Assembly: GCF_002980525.1 (NCBI RefSeq)
Contig: NZ_PVBQ01000002.1
Location: 186,001-250,000 of the forward strand
From: Sphingobacterium haloxyli
Lineage (GTDB): Bacteria > Bacteroidota > Bacteroidia > Sphingobacteriales > Sphingobacteriaceae
Length of the DNA stretch: 64,000 bases
Direction: 5' to 3'
Every line of letters begins with the position of its first letter. The first letter of the stretch is position 1. This document shows positions 7,891 through 16,475 of the stretch, one piece after another. The notes beneath the pieces are model-generated. The model did no database searches. It was not told the origin of the DNA and was given only the letters and a program-made list of their open reading frames with translations. Made by a program: the position numbers and the translations under genes.

Positions 7891-9342
7891 ATGAGTACCA
7901 AAGACGATGAATTACTAAAGGAGCTAGAGCTCGAGGAATATAAATACGGGTTTACGACGGATATCGAGATGGAAATAGCCGCCAACGGGCTAAGCGAAGA
8001 TACCGTTCGTTTTATTTCTGCAAAGAAAAACGAACCTGAGTGGTTGCTGGAATGGCGATTAAAAGCATTGCGTCATTTTTTGACGATGAAGATGCCGGCA
8101 TGGCAAAACTTTGAAAGTCCGGAGGTGGATTTTCAAGCTATTTCCTATTACGCAGCACCCAAGCCGAAAAAACAACTAGAAAGCCTTGACGAGGTTGATC
8201 CAGAGTTACTTTCAACGTTTGAGAAATTAGGAATCCCACTGGACGAACAAAAGGTTTTAGCTGGGGTGGTGGCTGTTGATGCCGTATTTGATTCTGTTTC
8301 CGTGAAGACTACATTTCGGGAGAAGTTAAAAGAGCAAGGTGTTATTTTCTGCTCTTTTGGTGAAGCCGTACAGGAACACCCCGAATTGGTAAAAAAATAC
8401 TTGGGCTCCGTGGTACCGCAAACGGACAACATATACGCAGCGTTGAATTCCGCGGTCTTTTCGGATGGTTCTTTTGTGTACATCCCAAAAGGTGTAAGAT
8501 GTCCCATGGAACTTTCTACGTATTTTCGTATCAATGCACAGAACACCGGACAGTTTGAACGCACACTGATCGTTGCAGAAGAAGGCTCATACGTATCCTA
8601 TTTGGAAGGGTGTACAGCGCCGATGCGTGATGAAAACCAACTACATGCTGCGGTGGTTGAACTGATTGCTGAACGAGATGCTGAGATTAAATATTCGACT
8701 GTACAAAACTGGTATCCCGGAGATAAGGATGGCAAAGGCGGTATCTATAATTTTGTAACGAAGCGTGGTATTTGCAAAGGTGACAATGCTAAGATTTCGT
8801 GGACACAGGTAGAGACAGGTTCTGCGATCACGTGGAAATATCCTAGCGTCATTTTGAAAGGGGATAATTCTGTAGGGGAGTTTTATTCCGTCGCGATGAC
8901 GCGGAATAAACAGATTGCCGATACGGGAACGAAAATGGTACACCTCGGAAAAAATACACGTTCCAAGATCGTGTCTAAAGGTATTTCTGCGGGTCAGAGC
9001 CATAATAGTTACAGAGGGTTAGTGAAAATTGGTCCCAACGCAGATAAAGCTAGAAACTTTACGCAATGTGACTCCTTATTAATTGGAGACCGCTGTGGAG
9101 CACATACATTCCCTTACATAGAAAACAAAAACCGGACAGCGATGTTGGAACACGAAGCAACAACATCAAAGATTGGTGAAGATCAGGTTTTTTATCTAAA
9201 CCAAAGAGGTATAGATCCAGAGAAAGCTGTTGGTTTGATTGTCAACGGTTATGCCAAAGAGGTGTTAAATCAGCTGCCAATGGAGTTTGCTGTAGAAGCA
9301 CAAAAATTATTAGCGATTTCTTTGGAAGGATCGGTAGGGTAG
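7891..9342 (+). CDS. sufB: Fe-S cluster assembly protein SufB
   Basis: A 483-residue scaffold subunit of the cytosolic SufBC2D complex, on which iron-sulfur clusters are built. The long right-handed beta-helix core is evident in the central part (about 170-420), with family motifs [36 protein letters not shown] and [10 protein letters not shown]. In Escherichia coli SufB a conserved Cys late in the core is essential, and a matching Cys is seen in the GDRCGAHTF segment. Length is normal. It is the first gene of sufBCD, with purine-rich sequence before the ATG and an upstream palindrome that may be an operator. Confidence is high from end-to-end family similarity. Confidence 0.97.
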   Translation: MSTKDDELLKELELEEYKYGFTTDIEMEIAANGLSEDTVRFISAKKNEPEWLLEWRLKALRHFLTMKMPAWQNFESPEVDFQAISYYAAPKPKKQLESLDEVDPELLSTFEKLGIPLDEQKVLAGVVAVDAVFDSVSVKTTFREKLKEQGVIFCSFGEAVQEHPELVKKYLGSVVPQTDNIYAALNSAVFSDGSFVYIPKGVRCPMELSTYFRINAQNTGQFERTLIVAEEGSYVSYLEGCTAPMRDENQLHAAVVELIAERDAEIKYSTVQNWYPGDKDGKGGIYNFVTKRGICKGDNAKISWTQVETGSAITWKYPSVILKGDNSVGEFYSVAMTRNKQIADTGTKMVHLGKNTRSKIVSKGISAGQSHNSYRGLVKIGPNADKARNFTQCDSLLIGDRCGAHTFPYIENKNRTAMLEHEATTSKIGEDQVFYLNQRGIDPEKAVGLIVNGYAKEVLNQLPMEFAVEAQKLLAISLEGSVG

Positions 9343-9370
9343 TAATTTTCAAATTTCCAAATTCAAAAAA

Positions 9371-10129
9371 ATGTTATCAGTTAAGAATTTACATGCCTCT
9401 GTTGAAGGCAAACAAATATTAAAGGGATTAGACCTAGAGGTCAAAGCGGGAGAAATCCACGCGATTATGGGACCTAACGGTGCGGGTAAAAGTACTTTAG
9501 GAAATGTGTTAGCGGGCCGCGATGCTTATGAGGTTACGGAGGGATCAGCGATGTTGGATGGTGTTGATCTGCTGGACCTAGCGCCGGAAGAACGTGCTCG
9601 AGAAGGTCTTTTTTTGGCGTTCCAATATCCCGTGGAAATCCCCGGCGTGTCCAATATTAACTTCTTGAAAACCGCTGTAAACGATATTCGGGAGTATAAA
9701 GGTCTGCCACCAATGGAAGCAAAGGAGTTTTTACAAACTGTGAAAGAAAAACAGAAATTAGTAGACTTCTCGGCGAGCCTTGCCAACCGATCGTTGAATG
9801 AAGGGTTTTCGGGCGGTGAGAAGAAACGGAACGAAATATTCCAACTAGCGATGTTAAATCCGAAACTGGCCATCCTCGATGAGACAGATTCAGGTCTTGA
9901 TATCGACGCGTTGCGCGTTGTAGCAAACGGTGTAAATCAGTTGCGTTCCGAAAACAACGCATTTGTGGTTATTACACACTATCAGCGTCTGTTAGATTAC
10001 ATCGTGCCCGATTTTGTTCATGTATTACATAACGGACGAATTGTGAAGACAGGGCCGAAAGAATTGGCGCTAGAGTTGGAGGAAAAGGGTTACGATTGGC
10101 TAAAAGAATACGACACGCAAACCGCTTAA
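9371..10129 (+). CDS. sufC: Fe-S cluster assembly ATPase SufC
   Basis: A 252-residue soluble ABC-type ATPase that drives conformational change of the SufB-SufD scaffold. Walker A is GPNGAGKST (about residues 34-42), the signature is FSGGEKKRNE (the SufC-specific form of LSGGQ), Walker B with switch is LAILDETDSGLD, and the H-loop His is in VVITHYQRLL. Length is typical. It lies 28 bases after sufB, in a short gap containing two near-copies of a tttc/caaatt motif, and 11 bases before the chosen sufD start. The protein is cytosolic and binds SufB and SufD in a 1:2:1 complex in characterised systems. Confidence 0.97.
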   Translation: MLSVKNLHASVEGKQILKGLDLEVKAGEIHAIMGPNGAGKSTLGNVLAGRDAYEVTEGSAMLDGVDLLDLAPEERAREGLFLAFQYPVEIPGVSNINFLKTAVNDIREYKGLPPMEAKEFLQTVKEKQKLVDFSASLANRSLNEGFSGGEKKRNEIFQLAMLNPKLAILDETDSGLDIDALRVVANGVNQLRSENNAFVVITHYQRLLDYIVPDFVHVLHNGRIVKTGPKELALELEEKGYDWLKEYDTQTA

Positions 10130-10140
10130 TAAATTTATCA

Positions 10141-11484
10141 ATGGATAATTTGGACAGCGGATTGATAACAAAGAATATGAGTACAATAGTTGCAGATTCA
10201 TTATATCAACAGTTGGTTTCGGTGTTTCAAGAGTCGGACACGCAAGGACCGTCACATTTGACAGCGTTGCGCAGAGGAGCTTTTGAACGTTTTCAACAGG
10301 AAGGTTTTCCGACTGTTAAGAACGAAGAATGGAAATATACCAATATACATTCTTTAATCAATTCAAGCTATGCGTTGGATACACCGGTAGATGTGGATGC
10401 GGTGGATACGCGTAAAGCAGATATTACCGGGTTAGATGCCCATCGGATTGTGTTGGTTAACGGTCAGTATATTTTAGCGTTTCCTTCTTTGGAAGACGAA
10501 ATTGGTCTGGTAATAAAGCCCATTACCGAAGCCTATACAGAAGCTAACTTTGAAAAACACTATGCGCAGCATGCCGATAAATCGGATAATGTAATGGTGC
10601 AGTTAAACACCGCGCTAAGTACCGCAGGCATATATTTATCGGTCGCTAAAAACAAAGTGATTTCCAAGCCGATCCATATCGTGCATGTAGCTACGGGAAA
10701 GGACGCATTTTTTGCCCAAACACGTAATCTGGTCGTAGTAGAACCCCATGCGGAGGTAGAAATTATTGAATCCTTTATTACCATGGATGGCACTGCCAAA
10801 AATGTACACAATAAAGTGACAGAAATTGTTGTAGAGGAGGGCGCAAAAGTACAACATTACTACCTGCAAGTGGCCGACACAGCGAGCCATTACATGATGC
10901 ATACAGAAGTTTACCAAGCGCAAAACAGTCTGTATAATAACTATAACTGTAATTTGCCGGGAGCATCTTTCGTGCGGAATAACATTAATGTACGTTTAGA
11001 TGCAGAACAGGTGGAATCGCATCTGTACGGTATCAATTTGACGGCAGGCCAACAATTTGTAGACAACCATACTGTTGTGGATCATATGAAACCACATTGT
11101 GAATCTTACGAATGGTATAAGAATATCCCGCAGGACGAATCCATTGCGGTGTTCAACGGTAAAATTTTTGTTCGCGAAGATGCACAAAAGACGAATGCCT
11201 TTCAGCAAAATAATAATATGCTTATCGGGGATAAGTCAACTGTATATTCAAAACCGCAGCTAGAAATCTTTGCAGATGACGTGAAATGTTCTCATGGTTG
11301 TACAATGGGGCAGTTTGACGATGATGCACTGTTTTATTTGCGCGCCCGCGGTATCGGTGAAGAATCGGCCCGTGTGCTATTAGTACATGCCTTTGCATTT
11401 GATGTAACGTCTCGTTTCTCCAACGAAATTGTTCGTCAATACATCGAGCACTTAATAGAAAAAGGATTGGAAAAGAGCAAGTAG
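10141..11484 (+). CDS. sufD: Fe-S cluster assembly protein SufD
   Basis: A 447-residue paralogue of SufB that completes the SufBC2D scaffold. The N-terminal helical part includes NEEWKYTNI, followed by the beta-helix core and the C-terminal segment with SHGCTMGQFDDDALFYLRARGI, where the conserved His near the SufB-SufD interface lies. The open frame extends back to a TTG at 10096 inside sufC, but ATG 10141 directly after the sufC stop is preferred; ATG 10177 is also possible because many homologues begin close to MSTIV. Two hairpins follow the stop, so the operon ends here. sufS and sufE, which often follow in related genomes, are absent from this window. Confidence 0.93.
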   Translation: MDNLDSGLITKNMSTIVADSLYQQLVSVFQESDTQGPSHLTALRRGAFERFQQEGFPTVKNEEWKYTNIHSLINSSYALDTPVDVDAVDTRKADITGLDAHRIVLVNGQYILAFPSLEDEIGLVIKPITEAYTEANFEKHYAQHADKSDNVMVQLNTALSTAGIYLSVAKNKVISKPIHIVHVATGKDAFFAQTRNLVVVEPHAEVEIIESFITMDGTAKNVHNKVTEIVVEEGAKVQHYYLQVADTASHYMMHTEVYQAQNSLYNNYNCNLPGASFVRNNINVRLDAEQVESHLYGINLTAGQQFVDNHTVVDHMKPHCESYEWYKNIPQDESIAVFNGKIFVREDAQKTNAFQQNNNMLIGDKSTVYSKPQLEIFADDVKCSHGCTMGQFDDDALFYLRARGIGEESARVLLVHAFAFDVTSRFSNEIVRQYIEHLIEKGLEKSK

Positions 11485-11529
11485 TTTTTTAGGTTTTCAT
11501 CCGGATATCTTATGCGTGCCTGATGATAC

Positions 11530-11597
11530 TATCATGCTGATTTTAGAGCATGATATGGATGATTTGACTAGACATACGGCGATGTCTAGTCTTTTGT
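11530..11597 (+). terminator. Tandem hairpins ending the suf operon
   Basis: A 9-bp hairpin (11530-11538 with 11547-11555) is followed by a 10-bp hairpin (11566-11575 with 11582-11591) and the T-rich run ttttgttta. The second is a good intrinsic terminator. Confidence 0.8.
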
Positions 11598-11737
11598 TTA
11601 TAAGCCTTTTATGAATAACTTTTTCTTGTTAATAGAAAATTAAGGAAAAATTAATACCTGTTCGATATTCTTGTTACAAATTTTAGCGAGCTTCTATTAT
11701 TAGACTAGGGGCTTTTCAGAATTTATCGATAGCATAT

Positions 11738-12619
11738 ATGAAAAATAAACTTAAATACATCCTTGGCGTCGATATAGGTGGATCTCATATCACAGCAGCA
11801 GTAGTAGATATGGAGAACAAGAAGGTGTTGACAAATACGTACATCAGGCGGCATGTGAATTCGAGGGGATCAGTCAGTGAAATAATGGCGCTTTGGACAA
11901 ATGCCATACAAAAATCTATAGGGCTGTCGGGTATAGATGTTTCGTATATAGGCCTGGCTCTTCCGGGCCCATTTGATTACGATCAAGGAATATGCTTGAT
12001 AAAAAACCAGGATAAATACGAAAAACTTTATAAAGTAAATGTAAAAGAAAAACTTGCCAAATCACTAAAATTACCGATAGATTATATCCTATTAAGCAAT
12101 GACGCATTCTGTTTTCTTAAGGGAGAAGTATTTGTAGGCAAAGCTACAGATGTTGCGAATGTATTGGGATTGACATTGGGAACCGGACTGGGGTCGGTGG
12201 TGTCAATTAAAGGTGAAGTAAGAGATGCCGAATTGTGGTGCTCAGCTTATAAAGATGGGATAGCCGAAGATTATTTGTCTACCAGATGGTTTATAACAAA
12301 GTACCTAAATTTAACAGGAAAGCCTGTTAAAAACGTTCTACAGCTTTGTGAAGAAGCTCCAAAAGTTCTGATCGACGATATTTTTACTGAATTTGCGAAT
12401 AATCTTAAAGAATTTCTACAGCTGCAGATAGCTGCTTTTCGTGTCGAGAAAGTCATCATTGGAGGTAATATTGCGAAAGCTTCTGCATATTTTATGCCGG
12501 TATTGCAAGAGTTACCAGTTTCGATTGAGATTAATGTATCCGGTGAAGGTGCTGCGTTATTAGGTGCCGCAAGTAATTTTGTCGAAAAGTATGAAGAACA
12601 CACTATTTTTAATTCTTAG
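11738..12619 (+). CDS. ROK family sugar kinase-like protein without the zinc motif
   Basis: A 293-residue cytosolic protein of the ROK (repressor, ORF, kinase) family with no DNA-binding extension, so probably a sugar kinase. The phosphate-binding loop is LGVDIGGSH (about residues 9-17), the catalytic Asp is in LSNDAFCFLKGE, and the second phosphate loop is GLTLGTGLGS. The usual CxCGxxGCxE zinc site that follows is missing: the matching stretch reads AELWCSAYKDG with one Cys. It is followed 18 bases later by an FHS sugar permease, so the pair probably imports and phosphorylates a monosaccharide released by the neighbouring PUL, perhaps mannose. Substrate is inference. Confidence 0.8.
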   Translation: MKNKLKYILGVDIGGSHITAAVVDMENKKVLTNTYIRRHVNSRGSVSEIMALWTNAIQKSIGLSGIDVSYIGLALPGPFDYDQGICLIKNQDKYEKLYKVNVKEKLAKSLKLPIDYILLSNDAFCFLKGEVFVGKATDVANVLGLTLGTGLGSVVSIKGEVRDAELWCSAYKDGIAEDYLSTRWFITKYLNLTGKPVKNVLQLCEEAPKVLIDDIFTEFANNLKEFLQLQIAAFRVEKVIIGGNIAKASAYFMPVLQELPVSIEINVSGEGAALLGAASNFVEKYEEHTIFNS

Positions 12620-12637
12620 TTCTATCTGTAAATAATT

Positions 12638-14047
12638 ATGAAAACTGATCAAGATAAAAAAAATACAACGATCCCATTAGTAACGTTAACATTGCTTTTC
12701 TTCATGTGGGGTTTTATAACCTGCATGAATGATATATTGATACCTCATCTTAAAGAATTGTTTAGCCTAAGTTATCTGATGGCTATGTTGGTACAGTTCT
12801 GTTTTTTTGGGGCTTATTTCATAGGATCTTTGGTGTACTTTTTTATTTCATATTTTTATTCGGACCCTATCAATAAGATCGGATATAAAAATGGTATTCT
12901 ATTAGGTTTATTGATTTCTGCAGTCGGCTGCGTCTTGTTCTATCCCGCTGCCGAATATGTGCAATATTTCTTATTCTTGTCCGCTTTTTTTATCTTAGGA
13001 CTTGGGTTTACATTACTGCAGATTGCAGCGAATCCTTTTGTCGCGTTATTGGGCGATGAAAGGACAGCTTCGGGAAGATTGAATTTGGTGCAAGGATTTA
13101 ACTCCCTAGGTACAACTATAGCACCTATGGTTGGTGGATATATGGTTTTTGAACTGTTCGCTGAAGGCGAAAGTATATCGGGCGAAGAAACCAAGAAGCC
13201 CTACTTGGTCTTTGCAGCTATTTTTATCTTGCTCTTTGTATTGGTGAAGATTGTCAAACTGCCTGTTTTTAAAAATGCTCAGGAAGAAACGAAAGGTTTG
13301 GGAGCATTAAAATTTCCACAATTGAGGATGGGTGCATTGGCGATTTTTTGTTATGTAGGCGCAGAAGTAGCAATAGGAAGTTTTTTAATCAATTTTTTGA
13401 ATTTGCCTGAGACAATTGGTGTATCCGAAGCTGTAGCGAAGAATTATCTAGCATTGTATTGGGGCGGAGCGATGATTGGTAGATTCCTGGCAGCTATTTC
13501 CTTTAACCAAAACATCCCCGTTGTCAAGAAAGCACTGTATATGTTCGTTGTGGCATTTACGGTATTTCTCTTGATTTTCGGTATGGTCAATCTGACGTTT
13601 GAGCAGTTGTGGGTATTTCCTGTACTGATCTTGCTCAATTTATTGATGTTTTATATAGGGAAATCGATAGCTTCCCGTACTTTACTGTTATTCGCAACTA
13701 TCAATGTTTTATTGCTCATATTGGCGGTGTCGATGGGCGGACAGGCGGCTGTATGGATGGTTTTGGCGATAGGCCTTTTTAATTCTGTCATGTGGTCTAA
13801 TATATTTACCTTATCTATCTCAGGTTTGCAGGAATATACTAGTCAAGGATCTTCATTATTGGTCATGGCCATATTGGGAGGCGCTATTGTTCCGCTGATA
13901 CAGGGAGCTATAGCTGATTTTTATGGATTACAGATTTCTTTCCTGCTTCCTGTACTGTGTTATACTTTTATTGCATGGTTTGGATATTTCTGTCATAAGA
14001 ATAAACTGGATACGGGCGGTTCAACTTTAATGTCGTCCGGACATTGA
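12638..14047 (+). CDS. FHS family sugar:proton symporter (FucP/GluP-like)
   Basis: A 469-residue inner-membrane permease with about twelve helices. The family start FFMWGFITCMNDILIPHLKE is clear, as are FIxGxGFTLLQIAANPFVALLGD and the motif GRLNLVQGFNSLGTTIAP in the N-terminal half. Members of the fucose/galactose/glucose:H+ symporter family of the major facilitator superfamily import monosaccharides. It is encoded just after a ROK kinase on the same strand, facing the PUL operon, which fits uptake of the end product of polysaccharide breakdown from the periplasm. The exact sugar is not readable from the sequence. A strong bidirectional terminator follows. Confidence 0.9.
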   Translation: MKTDQDKKNTTIPLVTLTLLFFMWGFITCMNDILIPHLKELFSLSYLMAMLVQFCFFGAYFIGSLVYFFISYFYSDPINKIGYKNGILLGLLISAVGCVLFYPAAEYVQYFLFLSAFFILGLGFTLLQIAANPFVALLGDERTASGRLNLVQGFNSLGTTIAPMVGGYMVFELFAEGESISGEETKKPYLVFAAIFILLFVLVKIVKLPVFKNAQEETKGLGALKFPQLRMGALAIFCYVGAEVAIGSFLINFLNLPETIGVSEAVAKNYLALYWGGAMIGRFLAAISFNQNIPVVKKALYMFVVAFTVFLLIFGMVNLTFEQLWVFPVLILLNLLMFYIGKSIASRTLLLFATINVLLLILAVSMGGQAAVWMVLAIGLFNSVMWSNIFTLSISGLQEYTSQGSSLLVMAILGGAIVPLIQGAIADFYGLQISFLLPVLCYTFIAWFGYFCHKNKLDTGGSTLMSSGH

Positions 14048-14085
14048 TCGGAATGTTAGAAATTTTAGTGAAAAAAATCAAAATG

Positions 14086-14134
14086 TTTACAAATAAAAAA
14101 GCAAGAGGCTACCTCTTGCTTTTTTATTTGTAAA
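14086..14134. terminator. Strong bidirectional terminator
   Basis: A perfect 23-bp stem (14086-14108 with 14112-14134) with a 3-nt loop has A and T tracts at its base, so it can stop transcription both from the permease gene and from the convergent GH92 gene. Confidence 0.9.
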
Positions 14135-14143
14135 TGACTTATA

Positions 14144-16426
14144 TTACTTTTCTATACCCCAGTTCTTATTAGGTAATGGACCCATTTCCAATACCAATGT
14201 GGCTCCATTAATAATGTCATTATGCGTAAACCAAGGTGTAGGTAATTCCTTGCCATTAAGCTTAGCTGACTGTATATACTTGTTCCTTTTAGAAGCTCCT
14301 TTCGCCAGGATTATAAATTCTTTACCTCCCTTTAACTTCACCACGGATTTCTCAAAAAACGGACTCCCAATTGTATAAATTGGACTCCCGGGAGTTACAG
14401 GATAAAATCCCATTTGAGAAAAAACAACAAAAGAAGAAAGACCTCCTCCATCTTCGTCTCCCGGAACGCCCATTAAATCGTTTCTGAACCATTGATGAAT
14501 TAAGGTTTTGATTCTTTTTTGTGTTTTCCACGGTTGACTAGCATAATTATATAAATACGGAATATGCAATGAAGGTTCATTTGCCATGGAAAATTGTCCT
14601 ACATTTCCCGTATGGTCTGGCAACTGTGCATAGAAACTAGACTTGGACTTTCCTAGAGGTTCATTAAACATATCTTCAAGGTAGTTGACAAACTGATCTT
14701 TCCCACCCATTAAGCTTATCAGATCTTTTATATTGTGTTGTACATCCCACCGATAAATCCAGGCATTATTTTCTCCATAATATTCTCTTGCGCCCTGTCC
14801 ACCCGATAAAGCATAATCAAAAGGTTCGATAAATTTACCTTTGTCGTCTTTTGGATGAAAAAATTTAGTTTCATGATTAAATAGATTACGATAATTAAGA
14901 GATTGTTTTATAAATAACTCGTAATCATTATCATGGCCTAATATTTTAGCTATTTTAGCTAAACACCACAGATCATAGGACGTACCGAGCGTCACTGCTA
15001 TAGGTTGCCTTTTCTCAAAATGGTGAACCTCCGGGATAGTTTCTTGTTCTCCCGGATATAACGCAGGTATATACCCTTTTTCTTTGAAAAAGTTGTCTAA
15101 TTCACCGGCAGGCATGGCAGACCATGGAGCTAATGTTTTTTCTGTTAATGCGCCTTTTGCCGCTTGGTATGCTTTTTCAAGATCAAAACCTCTTAGACCT
15201 TTTTCGTAAGCATCTAATAAAGAGATGACCCCATGGTTAGAATTCATTCTTCTACTATCTCCATTAATTTCGGGGAAGGTAGGTAGCCAAAAGTTCTCCA
15301 TTTGTTCAGACATTCTGACAAAGGAGTTTAAAATATCGGCTTCTTTATCTCCATCAATTAACACATTTAAAGGATGATGTGCTCTATAAGAATCCCATAT
15401 CCAATCATCTGTATAAAAAGGTCGTCCATTGTCCGCATGAACCTTTCCGTCAAATCCGCTAAAATACCGTCCGTCTTCCGAAATATTTACCGGACGCTCA
15501 AAAGTCCTATATAACGAAGTGTAGAAAACGTGTTTATCTGATTCCGATGCACCGCTTACTTTAATTTTACCTAGCGTTTCGTTCCATATCTCTCTACCGC
15601 GGTTCTGTACTTCGGCAATATCAAAATTCTTAATTTCGCGGTCTACGTTGGACTTGGCCTGTTTTGTATCTATAAATGATATTCCGTATTTAATTTTAAT
15701 ATTCGATTTCTTATCGAACGTCAATATTAAGCACGCGTTCCTGCCGTCTGCCTGGTTTCCTTCAGAAATTGTTTTATGCTGTAGCACCTTCACATGGACA
15801 GGCGCAGTCTCTGGTTCGGCATATAAATAAACAATGGTGTTGTTACCGATGTCTTGGCTACCGGTAAGTCCTTTTCCATCCCATTTTAACCCCCCATTTT
15901 TAGAATTAAAAATTAAATGGGGGGTACTATTTTCGGGGAAATCCAAAGAGTAGATAGCCGATTGATGCGATAGCCCAAAATCAACATTTATATTTTCTTT
16001 TTCCAGATAAACGTTGTAAGAATATGGGGTAATAACTTCTTGATCGTAACTATAATCTATCACCGGTTTAGAAATATCAATTTCGCTATGTGCCGGACTT
16101 AAATTGAAGGCGGAGTTACCTCTATGGCTAGTTACTATTAAAGGCAACCCATGTAACCTATCGGTTGTAAAATCGCCTCTTTCCGGATATACCCTCAATA
16201 AGCTGTTGGGCAAATGGATGGTTGGATACGTCGGCACCAATAAATGGCTTATATTACCCATATACGGATTGACATAATCGATAGGATCTATATCTATTGC
16301 TTTCTTTGAGGAGCAGGCAGTAAATGTCGCTAATCCAAGCGTAATGGTGACACAATATGTCGATAAATAGTGCTTCACCTTGGTATAGATTGGTTGTTGT
16401 AACATGTTAATTTTTAAATGTTTCAT
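14144..16426 (-). CDS. GH92 family glycosidase (divergent alpha-mannosidase type), lipoprotein
   Basis: A 760-residue exported enzyme. GH92 members are calcium-dependent exo-alpha-mannosidases. The N terminus has a lipobox-like sequence ending at C38 (TFTAC-SS), then the family opening DYVNPYMG. The catalytic-base region is PGDEDGGG (D657 and D659), followed by MGFYPVTPGSPIYTIGSPFFE, and a Glu-containing segment MANEPSLHIPYLYNY precedes it. The opening HLLVPTYPTIHLPNSLLRVYPER differs from classic members, so it belongs to a divergent subgroup whose linkage is uncertain. It is the last gene of the susC operon, 49 bases after GH2, and ends at the strong terminator. ATG 16405 (MLQQ) is an alternative start. 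Confidence 0.85.
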   Translation of the reverse strand: MKHLKINMLQQPIYTKVKHYLSTYCVTITLGLATFTACSSKKAIDIDPIDYVNPYMGNISHLLVPTYPTIHLPNSLLRVYPERGDFTTDRLHGLPLIVTSHRGNSAFNLSPAHSEIDISKPVIDYSYDQEVITPYSYNVYLEKENINVDFGLSHQSAIYSLDFPENSTPHLIFNSKNGGLKWDGKGLTGSQDIGNNTIVYLYAEPETAPVHVKVLQHKTISEGNQADGRNACLILTFDKKSNIKIKYGISFIDTKQAKSNVDREIKNFDIAEVQNRGREIWNETLGKIKVSGASESDKHVFYTSLYRTFERPVNISEDGRYFSGFDGKVHADNGRPFYTDDWIWDSYRAHHPLNVLIDGDKEADILNSFVRMSEQMENFWLPTFPEINGDSRRMNSNHGVISLLDAYEKGLRGFDLEKAYQAAKGALTEKTLAPWSAMPAGELDNFFKEKGYIPALYPGEQETIPEVHHFEKRQPIAVTLGTSYDLWCLAKIAKILGHDNDYELFIKQSLNYRNLFNHETKFFHPKDDKGKFIEPFDYALSGGQGAREYYGENNAWIYRWDVQHNIKDLISLMGGKDQFVNYLEDMFNEPLGKSKSSFYAQLPDHTGNVGQFSMANEPSLHIPYLYNYASQPWKTQKRIKTLIHQWFRNDLMGVPGDEDGGGLSSFVVFSQMGFYPVTPGSPIYTIGSPFFEKSVVKLKGGKEFIILAKGASKRNKYIQSAKLNGKELPTPWFTHNDIINGATLVLEMGPLPNKNWGIEK

Positions 16427-16475
16427 TTATAATTCTTAAAAAATCAGATTGGTGCTTTTTCGTTTCTGTATAAAA

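Noticed and set aside
11485..11740. An attachment site duplicate of the tRNA-Gly 3' end at the left edge of the PUL
   Set aside because: I compared the tRNA 3' sequence with this gap by eye and found no match longer than about six bases.
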